Below, in pieces: positions 20,330 through 29,152 of a DNA stretch of 64,000 bases. The position numbers were made by a program, and so were the translations under genes. The notes under the pieces were generated by a model. That model was given only the letters and a program-made list of their open reading frames with translations, made no database searches and was not told the origin of the DNA. The number at the start of each line of letters is the position of its first letter. The first letter of the stretch is position 1. Where the stretch lies: NCBI RefSeq assembly GCF_011927635.1, contig NZ_JAATJB010000001.1, positions 248,001-312,000 of the forward strand. The letters are read 5' to 3'. The DNA is from Sphingomonas trueperi. GTDB taxonomy: Bacteria > Pseudomonadota > Alphaproteobacteria > Sphingomonadales > Sphingomonadaceae.

Positions 20330-21094
20330 CTAGAGCGCGCCGATCCCCGCCTCGGCCAGCCGGGCCTGGGCGATTCGATATTGTTTCGGCTCGGTGATCC
20401 CCAGCCGCGCCCGCGCTGCCTCAAGCGGCTCCTCGAGCAGCTGCTCATAGTCTTCGGCGTGCAGCCAGCCGGCGCGCTTGCCGTGGCGATAGCCTTCCCA
20501 GATCGCCTTCACGCAATCGAGCCGCCCGGTGGTGCGGATGCTCTTGAGCGCCCCGCCGATCGCGATGAAGCCCCAGCCGGTGCCGCCGGTCTGCGCATAG
20601 GAAAAGGCGACCAGGCAGAGCTCGCCGAGATGCTCGTCGGCCTTGTAGCCGGTCAGCACGTGCCAGAGATCGTGGATGTCGCGCTCGCGGCGGCCCATCC
20701 AGGCATAGGGGTGTTCGACCTCGATCCCCTGGAAGCCGCCCTCGACCATGCTGACCTGGACCAGCCCGTCGGCCGAATAGCCGGTCGAATCGAGAAAGTC
20801 GCGATAGGCCGCGCCCAGCGTGCCGGGGGCGAAGCTGTCGATCCAGCTGCGGTCGGACAGGCGCTGCGACAGCTCGAGCCGGCGATAGGCGAGCTTGCCG
20901 CCGCCGGGCACGGTGAGCAGCTTGCGATAATTGCGCTGGCTGACATCGCCGTTCAGCGCGCGCATGATCTTGAAGACCTGTTCGGTATCGTCGCCATTGG
21001 CGAGCAGCTTGCGCAGCGCCGACAAGGCGGTGCCCCATTCGCGCTTGAGCGGCACGCCGGGGTTGAGCAACGGTTGCGGAGCCTTGGTCGCCAT
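20330..21094 (-). CDS. Coq4 family ubiquinone biosynthesis protein
   Basis: Member of the COQ4 family, which in eukaryotes organises and participates in the ubiquinone complex and binds a metal through an HDxxH-x11-E motif. This 254-residue protein has RDIHDLWHVLTGYKADEHLGE near residues 139-159, that is HDLWH followed by a glutamate after 12 rather than 11 intervening residues. The rest (YRDFLDSTGYSADGL, AWMGRRERDIHDLWH, GWGFIAIGGALKSI) agrees with alphaproteobacterial homologues. A near-palindrome at 21110-21127 lies just upstream. No other ubiquinone genes are adjacent. Confidence 0.85.
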   Translation of the reverse strand: MATKAPQPLLNPGVPLKREWGTALSALRKLLANGDDTEQVFKIMRALNGDVSQRNYRKLLTVPGGGKLAYRRLELSQRLSDRSWIDSFAPGTLGAAYRDFLDSTGYSADGLVQVSMVEGGFQGIEVEHPYAWMGRRERDIHDLWHVLTGYKADEHLGELCLVAFSYAQTGGTGWGFIAIGGALKSIRTTGRLDCVKAIWEGYRHGKRAGWLHAEDYEQLLEEPLEAARARLGITEPKQYRIAQARLAEAGIGAL

Positions 21095-21109
21095 GCAGTC
21101 CGATCCCTC

Positions 21110-21127
21110 TAACTGACATGACTGTTA
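21110..21127. promoter_or_regulatory. Candidate operator upstream of coq4
   Basis: The sequence TAACTGACATGACTGTTA is a dyad with 7 of 9 positions matching (TAACnGnCA/TGnCnGTTA), located 16-33 bp before the coq4 ATG. The TGACA/TGTTA half-sites are of the type bound by TetR-family regulators, but no regulator gene is next to it, so the assignment is inference. Confidence 0.35.
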
Positions 21128-21342
21128 ATAGCACGCGGACCAGGACGTTTCAACGCGCGCAGCCATTCGTTTGAGGCGGACGACGGATCCAGGGAGATCC
21201 GCCGCCCGACCCAAGTCCCGTAAGTGCGACCCTCGGGGCTTGGCCCTGCTATGGTCGCAAAGAAACGGCCGACATAGCCGGGGAAAGCGCGGGGGGCGCC
21301 GGAAAGCGACCGTCAACCATGGACAAGCCGCTTGTCTGCAAA

Positions 21343-21370
21343 GAAAAACCGGTGCGGGATCAGACCCGCA
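21343..21370 (-). terminator. dnaN intrinsic terminator enclosing the stop codon
   Basis: On the minus strand the stem TGCGGG/CCCGCA is followed by CCGG and TTTTT. The dnaN TGA (21362-21360) lies within the loop, so the hairpin overlaps the end of the coding sequence. Confidence 0.75.
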
Positions 21371-22472
21371 TCGGCATCAATACGTAGAGCGCGGGCGACG
21401 AATCATTCTCGCGGATCAGCGTCGGTGCCGCCGCATCTGCCAGATGTACTTCGACGAGATCGCCTTCGATCTGGCCGAGAATGTCCATCAGGTAGCGGCT
21501 GTTGAAGCCGATCTCGAAGCCCATCGCGGCATATTCGCCGGGGACTTCCTCGGCCGCGACGCCGTTCTCGGGGCTGGTCACCGACAGCACGACCTTGTCG
21601 CGCTCCAGCGCCATCTTCACCGCGCGGGTCTTCTCGGTCGCGATCGTCGAGACGCGGTCGACGCCCTGCATCAGGCTCTTCGGATCGAGCTTGAGCAGCT
21701 TGTCGTTCGCGGTCGGGATCACGCGGCTGTAATCGGGGAAGGTGCCGTCGATCAGCTTCGAGGTGAGGATCGCCTGGCCCAGGTCGAAGCGGATCTTCGA
21801 CGGCGAGAGCGACACGCCCACCGAACCGTCGACCTCGTCGAGCAGCTTGCGCAGTTCCGCCACGCACTTGCGCGGCACGATCACGCCCGGCATCGCATCG
21901 GCGCCGTCCGGACAGGGCACGGTGACGCGCGCCAGCCGGTGGCCGTCGGTCGCCGCCGCGCGCAGCATGCGGCTGGCATCGTCGGTCACGTGGAAGAAGA
22001 TGCCGTTCAGATAATAGCGCGTCTCCTCGGTGGAGATCGCGAAGCGGGTCTTGTCGATGATCTGCTTGAGCGTCTCGGCGGGCAGCTCGAACGTGGTCGG
22101 CAGCTCGCCCTCGGCGATCATCGGGAAATCGTCGCGCGGCAACGTGCCGAGCTGGAAGCGGGCGCGACCGGCGACCACCGTCAGCTTGCCCTCGGCCGCG
22201 GTGAGCACCACCTGCGAACCCTCGGGCAGCTTGCGGACGATGTCGAACAGCGTGTGCGCCGAGACGGTCGTCGCACCCACCTGGTCGACCGCGGCGGGGA
22301 TCGTCTCGTCGATCTGCAGATCGAGATCGGTCGCCATCAGCCGGATCGTGCCGCCCAGCTGCGCATCGATCAGCACGTTGGACAGGATCGGAATCGTGTT
22401 GCGCCGCTCGACCACGGACTGGACGTGGCTCAAGCCCCTCAACAGAGTTGCGCGTTCGATCGTCGCCTTCAT
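21360..22472 (-). CDS. dnaN: DNA polymerase III beta subunit (sliding clamp)
   Basis: Ring-forming processivity clamp; the dimer encircles DNA and binds the replicase. The 370-residue product has three clamp repeats: N-terminal MKATIERATLLRGLSHVQSVVERRNTIPILSNVL, a central repeat with LPAETLKQIIDKTRFAIS and ETRYYLNGIF, and a C-terminal repeat ending in DSSPALYVLMPMRV, where the MPMR/L tail is universal. ATG at 22472 is chosen over an upstream codon three residues earlier. The gene is separated from recF by coq4 and a lipoprotein gene and there is no dnaA in the window. Confidence 0.98.
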   Translation of the reverse strand: MKATIERATLLRGLSHVQSVVERRNTIPILSNVLIDAQLGGTIRLMATDLDLQIDETIPAAVDQVGATTVSAHTLFDIVRKLPEGSQVVLTAAEGKLTVVAGRARFQLGTLPRDDFPMIAEGELPTTFELPAETLKQIIDKTRFAISTEETRYYLNGIFFHVTDDASRMLRAAATDGHRLARVTVPCPDGADAMPGVIVPRKCVAELRKLLDEVDGSVGVSLSPSKIRFDLGQAILTSKLIDGTFPDYSRVIPTANDKLLKLDPKSLMQGVDRVSTIATEKTRAVKMALERDKVVLSVTSPENGVAAEEVPGEYAAMGFEIGFNSRYLMDILGQIEGDLVEVHLADAAAPTLIRENDSSPALYVLMPMRV

Positions 22473-22557
22473 GTACCTCAAACCCCCGGGCCGTCGCCCA
22501 ACATCCTACCCGGCGCGACCCGGCCGGTGGCAATGCGCCATGACGTACCCTTAACGC

Positions 22558-22595
22558 GAAAAAGGGCCGGAGCAAGCTGCCCCGACCCTCTTTTC
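22558..22595 (-). terminator. Intrinsic terminator of the outer-membrane protein gene
   Basis: Reading on the minus strand, GAAAAGAGGGTCGGGGC pairs with GCTCCGGCCCTTTTTC across a short loop with one or two imperfect pairs, and a T run follows. It lies 25 bp after the stop of the beta-barrel gene. Confidence 0.8.
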
Positions 22596-22620
22596 GACAG
22601 TCAGACTGGCTTTTCGCCAA

Positions 22621-23241
22621 TCAGAAGCGGACGCCGAGACCCGTGACGATCTGGTGACGCTCGGGATCGACGCCGTTGGTCTGCGAGCCATAGTTGGAAT
22701 AGCGATATTCCGCCTTGGCGAAGACCTTGTCGGTCAGCTTGAACTCGGCACCGGCACCCAGGCGCCAGCCGTCATAATTGTCGCGCTGGCGGAAGGAGAG
22801 CGCCGGCGCGGTCGCGGTCGCCGGCGAATCATAGTCGGTGATGAACTGCGCGTTGGTGTAGCCCGCCTTGGCGTAGATCAGCGTGCGCGGACCCGCGAGG
22901 AAGCCGAGGCGGCCGCCGACATAAAGGTCGCGGCCCGCCTTTACGCGCAGCCGGTCGCCCGCGGTGAGCACGTTGCTGCTGCGATCGCTGATCGTCGACC
23001 CGGTCACTTCGCCTTCGACGCCGAACACGGTGCTGCCGCGCTGGATGTCATAGCCGATGTTGCCGCCATAGGTGACGCCGTCCTTCGACGCGTCGTAGGA
23101 CGACTTGTCGTTCACGCGGTCCCAGCCGGCGATCACTTCGGCGTGCGATCCGTTGAAGCTCTGCTCCTGCGACTGGGCAAAGGCCGGCGCGGCGACGGCG
23201 GTGGTGGCGATCAGGGCGGCGATGGAAAGCTTGGTACGCAT
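22621..23241 (-). CDS. Outer-membrane beta-barrel protein (OmpA/porin-like, small)
   Basis: A 206-residue exported protein with a signal peptide (MRTKLSIAALIATTAVAAPAFA, cleavage before QSQEQ) and alternating amphipathic strands typical of eight-stranded barrels: VFGVEGEVTG, DLYVGGRLGFLAG, TLIYAKAGYTNAQF, GWRLGAGAEFKL, VFAKAEYRYSNYG. It ends in VTGLGVRF, the terminal phenylalanine used for BAM recognition. Similar small barrels are abundant in sphingomonads; the function is not established. A GAGGA ribosome-binding site is 9 nt from ATG and the leader contains two hairpins. Confidence 0.88.
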   Translation of the reverse strand: MRTKLSIAALIATTAVAAPAFAQSQEQSFNGSHAEVIAGWDRVNDKSSYDASKDGVTYGGNIGYDIQRGSTVFGVEGEVTGSTISDRSSNVLTAGDRLRVKAGRDLYVGGRLGFLAGPRTLIYAKAGYTNAQFITDYDSPATATAPALSFRQRDNYDGWRLGAGAEFKLTDKVFAKAEYRYSNYGSQTNGVDPERHQIVTGLGVRF

Positions 23242-23256
23242 AACGATTACTCCTCA

Positions 23257-23315
23257 CTGAAGCCGCACCGACAGGGTGCGGCCTGACTTCAGCCGCAAGC
23301 CCAAGGGCTTCGGCT
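23257..23315 (-). promoter_or_regulatory. Two stem-loops in the leader of the outer-membrane protein gene
   Basis: Hairpin 1 (23257-23292) has GCCGCACC/GGTGCGGC with a GACAG loop, extended by CTGAA/TTCAG. Hairpin 2 (23290-23315) has CAGCCGCAAGCCC against GGGCTTCGGCTG with one bulge. Both lie just upstream of the ribosome-binding site, so they are in the 5' leader if transcription starts beyond 23315. They could control mRNA stability or translation; no function is shown. Confidence 0.45.
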
Positions 23316-23501
23316 GGACGCTCGGTATCGAGGGGAAGGGGCGGCCCGACACGGGCACCGCGACCTGTTCTTCCTCCCGTTCGCTCCCGGCGTTTCCGCG
23401 AGCGAGGGGATGGATGCACCCGGCGCCCTGTCGCGCGCATGAACGAATCAGGGCCAAATTGGGACATTGCGTTTCCGCCGGTTTCGCGGGAGAGACTTGA
23501 C

Positions 23502-24149
23502 ATGGCCAGCACCCGGAAAGGCCGCGACTTCATCGCGCGGCATGGCGAGACCGTGTTCAACATCGCCCGGCGGATGCAGGGCGACCATCCCCACACGCCG
23601 CTGACCCGCGCCGGCTTTGCCCAGGCCGATGCGATGGGCGCGGCGCTGCGCGAACTGCTGGGTCCGAAGCCCGAGCTCACCCTTTGGGCGTCGAGCGCCG
23701 GTCGCGCGCTGCAGACGCTGGCGATCATCGCCGAGCATCTCGAGCTCGACTGGCACCAGACCCGCACCGACGACCGACTGGTCGAGATCGGCATGGGTGC
23801 GTGGAGCGGGCGCTATTATGCCGATCTGGAGCGCGAGGTGGGCAGCTTCCTCGATGCCGAGCACGGGCTCTACACCCGCCCGCCGGAGGGCGGCGAATGG
23901 TATGACGCGATCGCCGCGCGCGTCTCGGGCTGGCTGGCCGATACCGACGAGGATCCCGGCGACCGGCTGGTGATCATGCACGGCATGTCGAGCCGCATCC
24001 TGCGCGGGGTGATGAACGGGCGCGACGTGCTGCCGCAGTTCGACGCCCCGGTCGCACCGGACCTGCCGCAGGGCTCGATCGTCCGGATCGAGGGCGGGGT
24101 GGAGACGGTGGTGCATCTCGGCACCGGGCGCGGCGCCGCACCGGCATGA
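23502..24149 (+). CDS. Histidine phosphatase family protein
   Basis: Phosphoglycerate-mutase-like phosphatase of 215 residues. The catalytic RHGET motif sits at residues 12-16 (FIARHGETVFN), the second-half catalytic histidine is in VIMHGMSSRILRG, and TPLTRAGFAQADAMG and WASSAGRALQT provide the conserved arginine pocket. ATG at 23502 is preferred to the earlier in-frame ATG at 23439 because it places RHGE at the normal distance and is preceded by GGGAGAG. Substrate unknown. The stop overlaps the next start (ATGA). Confidence 0.9.
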   Translation: MASTRKGRDFIARHGETVFNIARRMQGDHPHTPLTRAGFAQADAMGAALRELLGPKPELTLWASSAGRALQTLAIIAEHLELDWHQTRTDDRLVEIGMGAWSGRYYADLEREVGSFLDAEHGLYTRPPEGGEWYDAIAARVSGWLADTDEDPGDRLVIMHGMSSRILRGVMNGRDVLPQFDAPVAPDLPQGSIVRIEGGVETVVHLGTGRGAAPA

Positions 24150-24601
24150 TGCTGGCGCTGGCGCTGCTCGCGCTGGCCGGGCCGCGCGAGACGATCGGCA
24201 TCTACGCGCGCTGGGGCGCCTTCCGCGACACCGCGCCGACCCGCTGCTTCGCGGTGGCGCGGCCGAGCGATGTCGCCCGGCGCGGCGAGGCCTATCTCAG
24301 CATCGCGAGCTGGCCGGGGCGCGGCGTGCGGCACCAGCTCTATGTCCGGCTCAGCCGGGCGCGGGCGGACCATGCGCGGGTGATGCTGGTCGCGGGCGAG
24401 CGGCGCTTCGAACTCACCGCCAGCCGCCACGACGCCTGGGCCCCCGACGCGCGCACCGACTCGGCGATCGTCGCCGCGATGCGCGACGGGCGGGCGCTGA
24501 GCGTGGAGAGCGTGGATACGGGCGGGGTGCCGTTCGTCGACGGCTATGCGCTGCAGGGCGCGGCGAGCGCGATCGACGCGGCAACGCTGGCCTGCCTGTA
24601 G
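24146..24601 (+). CDS. Hypothetical exported protein
   Basis: A 151-residue protein with a short hydrophobic N-terminus (MMLALALLALAG) that may be a signal peptide. The body shows RCFAVARPS, YLSIASWPGRGVRHQLYVRLSR and ATLACL; the two cysteines (one early, one at the C-terminus) and the strand pattern recall IalB-like invasion-associated proteins, but the match is weak. It overlaps the phosphatase gene by 4 bp, so it is translated with it. Confidence 0.7.
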   Translation: MMLALALLALAGPRETIGIYARWGAFRDTAPTRCFAVARPSDVARRGEAYLSIASWPGRGVRHQLYVRLSRARADHARVMLVAGERRFELTASRHDAWAPDARTDSAIVAAMRDGRALSVESVDTGGVPFVDGYALQGAASAIDAATLACL

Positions 24602-24634
24602 CCTCCAGCATAACGATCCGCGTCCGCTCCATCG

Positions 24635-24666
24635 CCCCCCTCCCGCTCGCGGGGGGGGGAGGGGGG
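24635..24666. repeat. Intergenic CCCTCCCGC palindrome, copy 2
   Basis: CCCCCCTCCCGC followed by CGCGGGGGGGGGAGGGGGG; the right arm has expanded G tracts, so the pairing is imperfect. It lies in the 132-bp gap before the FemAB-like gene. Confidence 0.65.
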
Positions 24667-24733
24667 AAGAAGGCGGAAGCGAGACCAGAACAAACCACTG
24701 GCACCCACCGCGCGACGCACTATCTTGTCCCGC

Positions 24734-25873
<1,140 letters not shown>

Positions 25874-25891
25874 GGCGACGGAGGATCGCCC

Positions 25892-27577
25892 TCAGGAGGG
25901 CGGTGCGGTGCCGTTGCCCGGCAGTTCGCCCGCCGCTTCGGCCTCGCGGATCAGCACCGCCTCGGGCCGCGGGATCGGCAGGTCGCCGGGGTTGAGCCCC
26001 GGCCCCGGCACATCATGGTCCACCCGGTAGAGCACGCTCGGTCCGTCGCGCCACACCGGGATCAGCCCCTGCTCGTAGCGCTTGTCGTACGCCGGCGGAC
26101 GGATCAGCCAGACATAGTCGAACGCGTCGCGCGGGAAGAGCGCCAGGCTACGCGCGATCGGGCGCCACCATTCGCGCGGGCACTGGACGTTGGTCACCAG
26201 CTCCGACGGATCGTGGGCGAAGCGCTTGGCGGCGCGGTAGTGCACCGTCATCAGCTGGCCGCCGGGCATCGACCATTGGTCGTTGGTATAGGCCAGCCGC
26301 CGCTCGAGCGCGAGGCCGGGGACGTGCTGCAGCCGGGTCATCGCCCATTCGTTGTAGCAGGTCTCGCCGACGAAGCTCACCAGCCGCGCGCCGATCGGCA
26401 CATGGTCCAGCGCCTTGAGCTCGCGGTCATAGGCCTTGTCGTAGAGGTAGAAGCTCGCCGTGGTCGCGCCGATGCGGGCGAGGAAGAAGGCGAGGCCGAG
26501 CACCGCCACCAGCGTCGCGCCGCGCATCGACAGGCCGGGCTTGGGCCGGATCGCCAGGATCGCGATCGCGATCAGGAACGGCACCATCCGCATGTCGGCA
26601 TAGGCCGATCCGAACACCACGCGCGGTAGCAACAGATAGACCAACAGCAGCAACAGCGCCGACAGGCCCAGGTTGCGCGAATATTGAAGGTTCGGATCGC
26701 GCACCGCCTTGAGCATCAGCAGGAAGATCACGCCGACGCTGGCGAGGTCGAACAACTGCCAGCGGTCGCGGAACACCTGGGTGACCCACAGGGTCTTGGC
26801 GCGCCAGTTGAACCAGTCGAAGGTCTGGCCGGAGACATGCTCGCCGCCGCGCCAGATCACCATCAGCACCGCGGGCAGCGCCAGCACCAGGCATTGCAGC
26901 CCGGCGAAGAACAGGGGCGCGATCCAGCCGTCCTTCAGATCCTTGTACCAGGGCAGCGCGCGGTTGCGGCGCAGGTCGTGCTGGCGGACCAGCTCGGCCG
27001 AGAAGGCAAGCACGCCAAGCACGCCCCAGCCGAAAGTGTGGGTGATCCAGATGATCACAGACAGCGGCACGAACACCATCGAGCGGAACTGGAACTTGCC
27101 CAGCCGCGCCAGCCGCAGCCACCAGCCGAACGCCAGCATCGCCATGCCGAGCGACAGCGCGAAATTGACGAAGCCGAAATGGAAGGGGAAGGCATAGGCG
27201 AGCGGCAGCGCGAACAGCGCGGTCGCCGGAATGCGGCCATGCACCTCGCGCGCGATCATCAGGAAGCCGGCGACGGTCATCGCCGGGATCGTGATCACGA
27301 TCAGCTTCACGCCCAGTTCGAGCCCGAAGATCTTGGACATCGGGAAGACCAGCAGGTCGACCCCCAGATTGCCCATCAGCTGCCAGCGGAAATCATACCA
27401 TTCGTGCAGCCACGGCACCTCGTCATAGACCAGCTGCACCCGGTAGCGGCCCATATGGCCGGGCAGGTCGACGAGCGGCGGGATGTCCGGCCACAGCAGC
27501 GGCACCGTCGCCACCAGCGTCGCGAACAATACGAACCAGCGCGTCTGCCACCAGCGCAGCGAAACCCCGTTATCCAT
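25892..27577 (-). CDS. Polytopic membrane protein (third gene of a three-gene set)
   Basis: A 561-residue inner-membrane protein with about ten hydrophobic segments. The first helix ends in PLLWPDIPPLVDLPGHMGRYRV, giving a conserved acidic first external loop, and the soluble C-terminal 170 residues contain YNEWAMTRLQHVPGL and DAFDYVWLIRPP. This layout resembles GT-C glycosyltransferases, which place an acidic residue in the first loop, but no family assignment is certain. It is clearly paralogous to the next upstream gene (27641-29152), sharing the LPGHM.RYRV loop, the WYDF.W and GVDLLV blocks and the C-terminal DHVWLI segment. Gap to that gene is 63 bp. Confidence 0.8.
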   Translation of the reverse strand: MDNGVSLRWWQTRWFVLFATLVATVPLLWPDIPPLVDLPGHMGRYRVQLVYDEVPWLHEWYDFRWQLMGNLGVDLLVFPMSKIFGLELGVKLIVITIPAMTVAGFLMIAREVHGRIPATALFALPLAYAFPFHFGFVNFALSLGMAMLAFGWWLRLARLGKFQFRSMVFVPLSVIIWITHTFGWGVLGVLAFSAELVRQHDLRRNRALPWYKDLKDGWIAPLFFAGLQCLVLALPAVLMVIWRGGEHVSGQTFDWFNWRAKTLWVTQVFRDRWQLFDLASVGVIFLLMLKAVRDPNLQYSRNLGLSALLLLLVYLLLPRVVFGSAYADMRMVPFLIAIAILAIRPKPGLSMRGATLVAVLGLAFFLARIGATTASFYLYDKAYDRELKALDHVPIGARLVSFVGETCYNEWAMTRLQHVPGLALERRLAYTNDQWSMPGGQLMTVHYRAAKRFAHDPSELVTNVQCPREWWRPIARSLALFPRDAFDYVWLIRPPAYDKRYEQGLIPVWRDGPSVLYRVDHDVPGPGLNPGDLPIPRPEAVLIREAEAAGELPGNGTAPPS

Positions 27578-27640
27578 CGCGCCGCTTTAGTGTGCCAGCG
27601 GCCGGTACGGCAAGCGCTTGTCGGCGAGGCGCGGCGGCGG

Positions 27641-29152
27641 CTAGCGCGCGGCCGCGCCGCCTTGCGGTTCAAGCCGGTACAAGGCGTCCCTACCATCGCT
27701 CCAGACGCGGACGGCCCCGACGACGCGCATGCTGGCGGGCGGATCGATCAGCCAGACATGGTCGAAGGCGCCCCGCGGCAGCCGCGCAAGGGCCGCGCGG
27801 AGCGTCGGGATGCCCGCGGCGGCGGCGCAGCTTTCCTCGGCGACGATCTGCGAGGGATCGGTGGCGAACGCGCCGAACCCTTCGCGGCGCACCTGCATCA
27901 GGCCGGTGGACCCGAGATCGAACTCGTCGTTGGCGAAAGCCGAACGGCGAACGACGGCCATGCTCGGCAAGTGGTTCAGCCGCGCGATCGGCCATCCCGC
28001 CGCGCACCGGTTGTGCACGAAGGCGGCGACGCGTGCGCCGAAGGGCAGATGCTCCAGCGCGACCAGCCGCCGCTGCCAGTCGCGCCCCTCGATCGCGAGA
28101 TCGGCGGTCACCGCCAGCGTGCGGACGAGCAGGAAGCCGAGGCCGACCCAGGCGAGCAGGCGGCGGTGGTCGGGCATCGTGCCTTCCGCCAGCAGCGCGA
28201 GGATCACCGCATAGGGCAGGATCCGCGCATCGACATAGGCGGTGCCGAACGGCAGCAGCAGGAACAGCGCGGCCATCGCCAGCGCCGCCGCGGCGAGGCT
28301 GGCCGAGCGCGGCTGCCCGCGCCGGCGCCAGCTGCCATAGAGCAGCAGCACGACCAGCAGCAGCGAGGCGAGGTCGAGCCATTGCCAGCGATCGCGCAGC
28401 AGCGTTACGAACCAGCCGAGCTTCATCGGAAAGCGGGTCCAGAGATCGCTGCCCCCTGCCCCGTCACCGGGATGCCAGCGCAGCAGCACCAGCGAAGGCG
28501 GCGCCAGCGGCAGGCAGGCAACGCCCGCCCCCAGAATCGCCCGGCTCCAGCCCGATCCTGCGGCGCGGTGTCGCGCAAGCTCGGAAGCGAAGACCATCAC
28601 ACCCAGCGTCAACCAACCGAGCAGATGGGCCGTCCACACCAGCCAGGCGATACCGAGGAACAGCCCGGCGCGCAGCCGGAAGCGGCCCTGCCGCGTCAGC
28701 CGCAGCCACAGCGCGAAGGCGTTGAGCGCCAGCGCCATTGCGAGCGTGTAGTTGAGAAAGCCGTAGAGAAAGGGAAGCGTGTAGGCGAGCGGCAGCGCGA
28801 ACAGCGCCATCGGTTGCACCCGGCCATGCGCCTCGCGCGAAAGCCACAAGATGCCCGTCGCGGTCAGCATCGGGATCGCGACCGCGATCGCCTTGACCGT
28901 CGGCTCGAGGCCGAACCAGGGGGCCAGGGCAGCGACGAGCAGGTCCACGCCGAGATAGCCGACGAACCGCCAGTGGAAATCATACCATGTCGCCAGCACC
29001 GACGTGCCGCCGTCCAGCATCACCCGGTAGCGCGCCATGTGGCCCGGCAGGTCGAGCAGCGGGGGAAGTGCAGGCCAGAGCAGCGGCACCGCGCCGAGCA
29101 GCACCGCCGCCAGCGCGAACCAGCGCCGCTCCCACCAGCAGCGGTCGCTCAC
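27641..29152 (-). CDS. Polytopic membrane protein, paralogue of the following gene
   Basis: A 503-residue polytopic membrane protein aligned by eye with the 25892-27577 product along its whole length: PLLWPALPPLLDLPGHMARYRVML, ATWYDFHWRFVGYLGVDLLV, HLLGWLTLGVMVFASEL, and C-terminal LPRGAFDHVWLIDPP. The start is GTG at 29152, overlapping the TGA of the gene before it (GTGA). Tandem duplication followed by divergence is the simplest explanation. A role in transfer of lipid-linked sugars is an inference from topology only. Confidence 0.8.
   Translation of the reverse strand: MSDRCWWERRWFALAAVLLGAVPLLWPALPPLLDLPGHMARYRVMLDGGTSVLATWYDFHWRFVGYLGVDLLVAALAPWFGLEPTVKAIAVAIPMLTATGILWLSREAHGRVQPMALFALPLAYTLPFLYGFLNYTLAMALALNAFALWLRLTRQGRFRLRAGLFLGIAWLVWTAHLLGWLTLGVMVFASELARHRAAGSGWSRAILGAGVACLPLAPPSLVLLRWHPGDGAGGSDLWTRFPMKLGWFVTLLRDRWQWLDLASLLLVVLLLYGSWRRRGQPRSASLAAAALAMAALFLLLPFGTAYVDARILPYAVILALLAEGTMPDHRRLLAWVGLGFLLVRTLAVTADLAIEGRDWQRRLVALEHLPFGARVAAFVHNRCAAGWPIARLNHLPSMAVVRRSAFANDEFDLGSTGLMQVRREGFGAFATDPSQIVAEESCAAAAGIPTLRAALARLPRGAFDHVWLIDPPASMRVVGAVRVWSDGRDALYRLEPQGGAAAR

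Noticed and set aside
21360..22472. Replication origin near dnaN/recF
   Set aside because: No dnaA gene, no cluster of DnaA boxes and no AT-rich unwinding region were visible around either gene.
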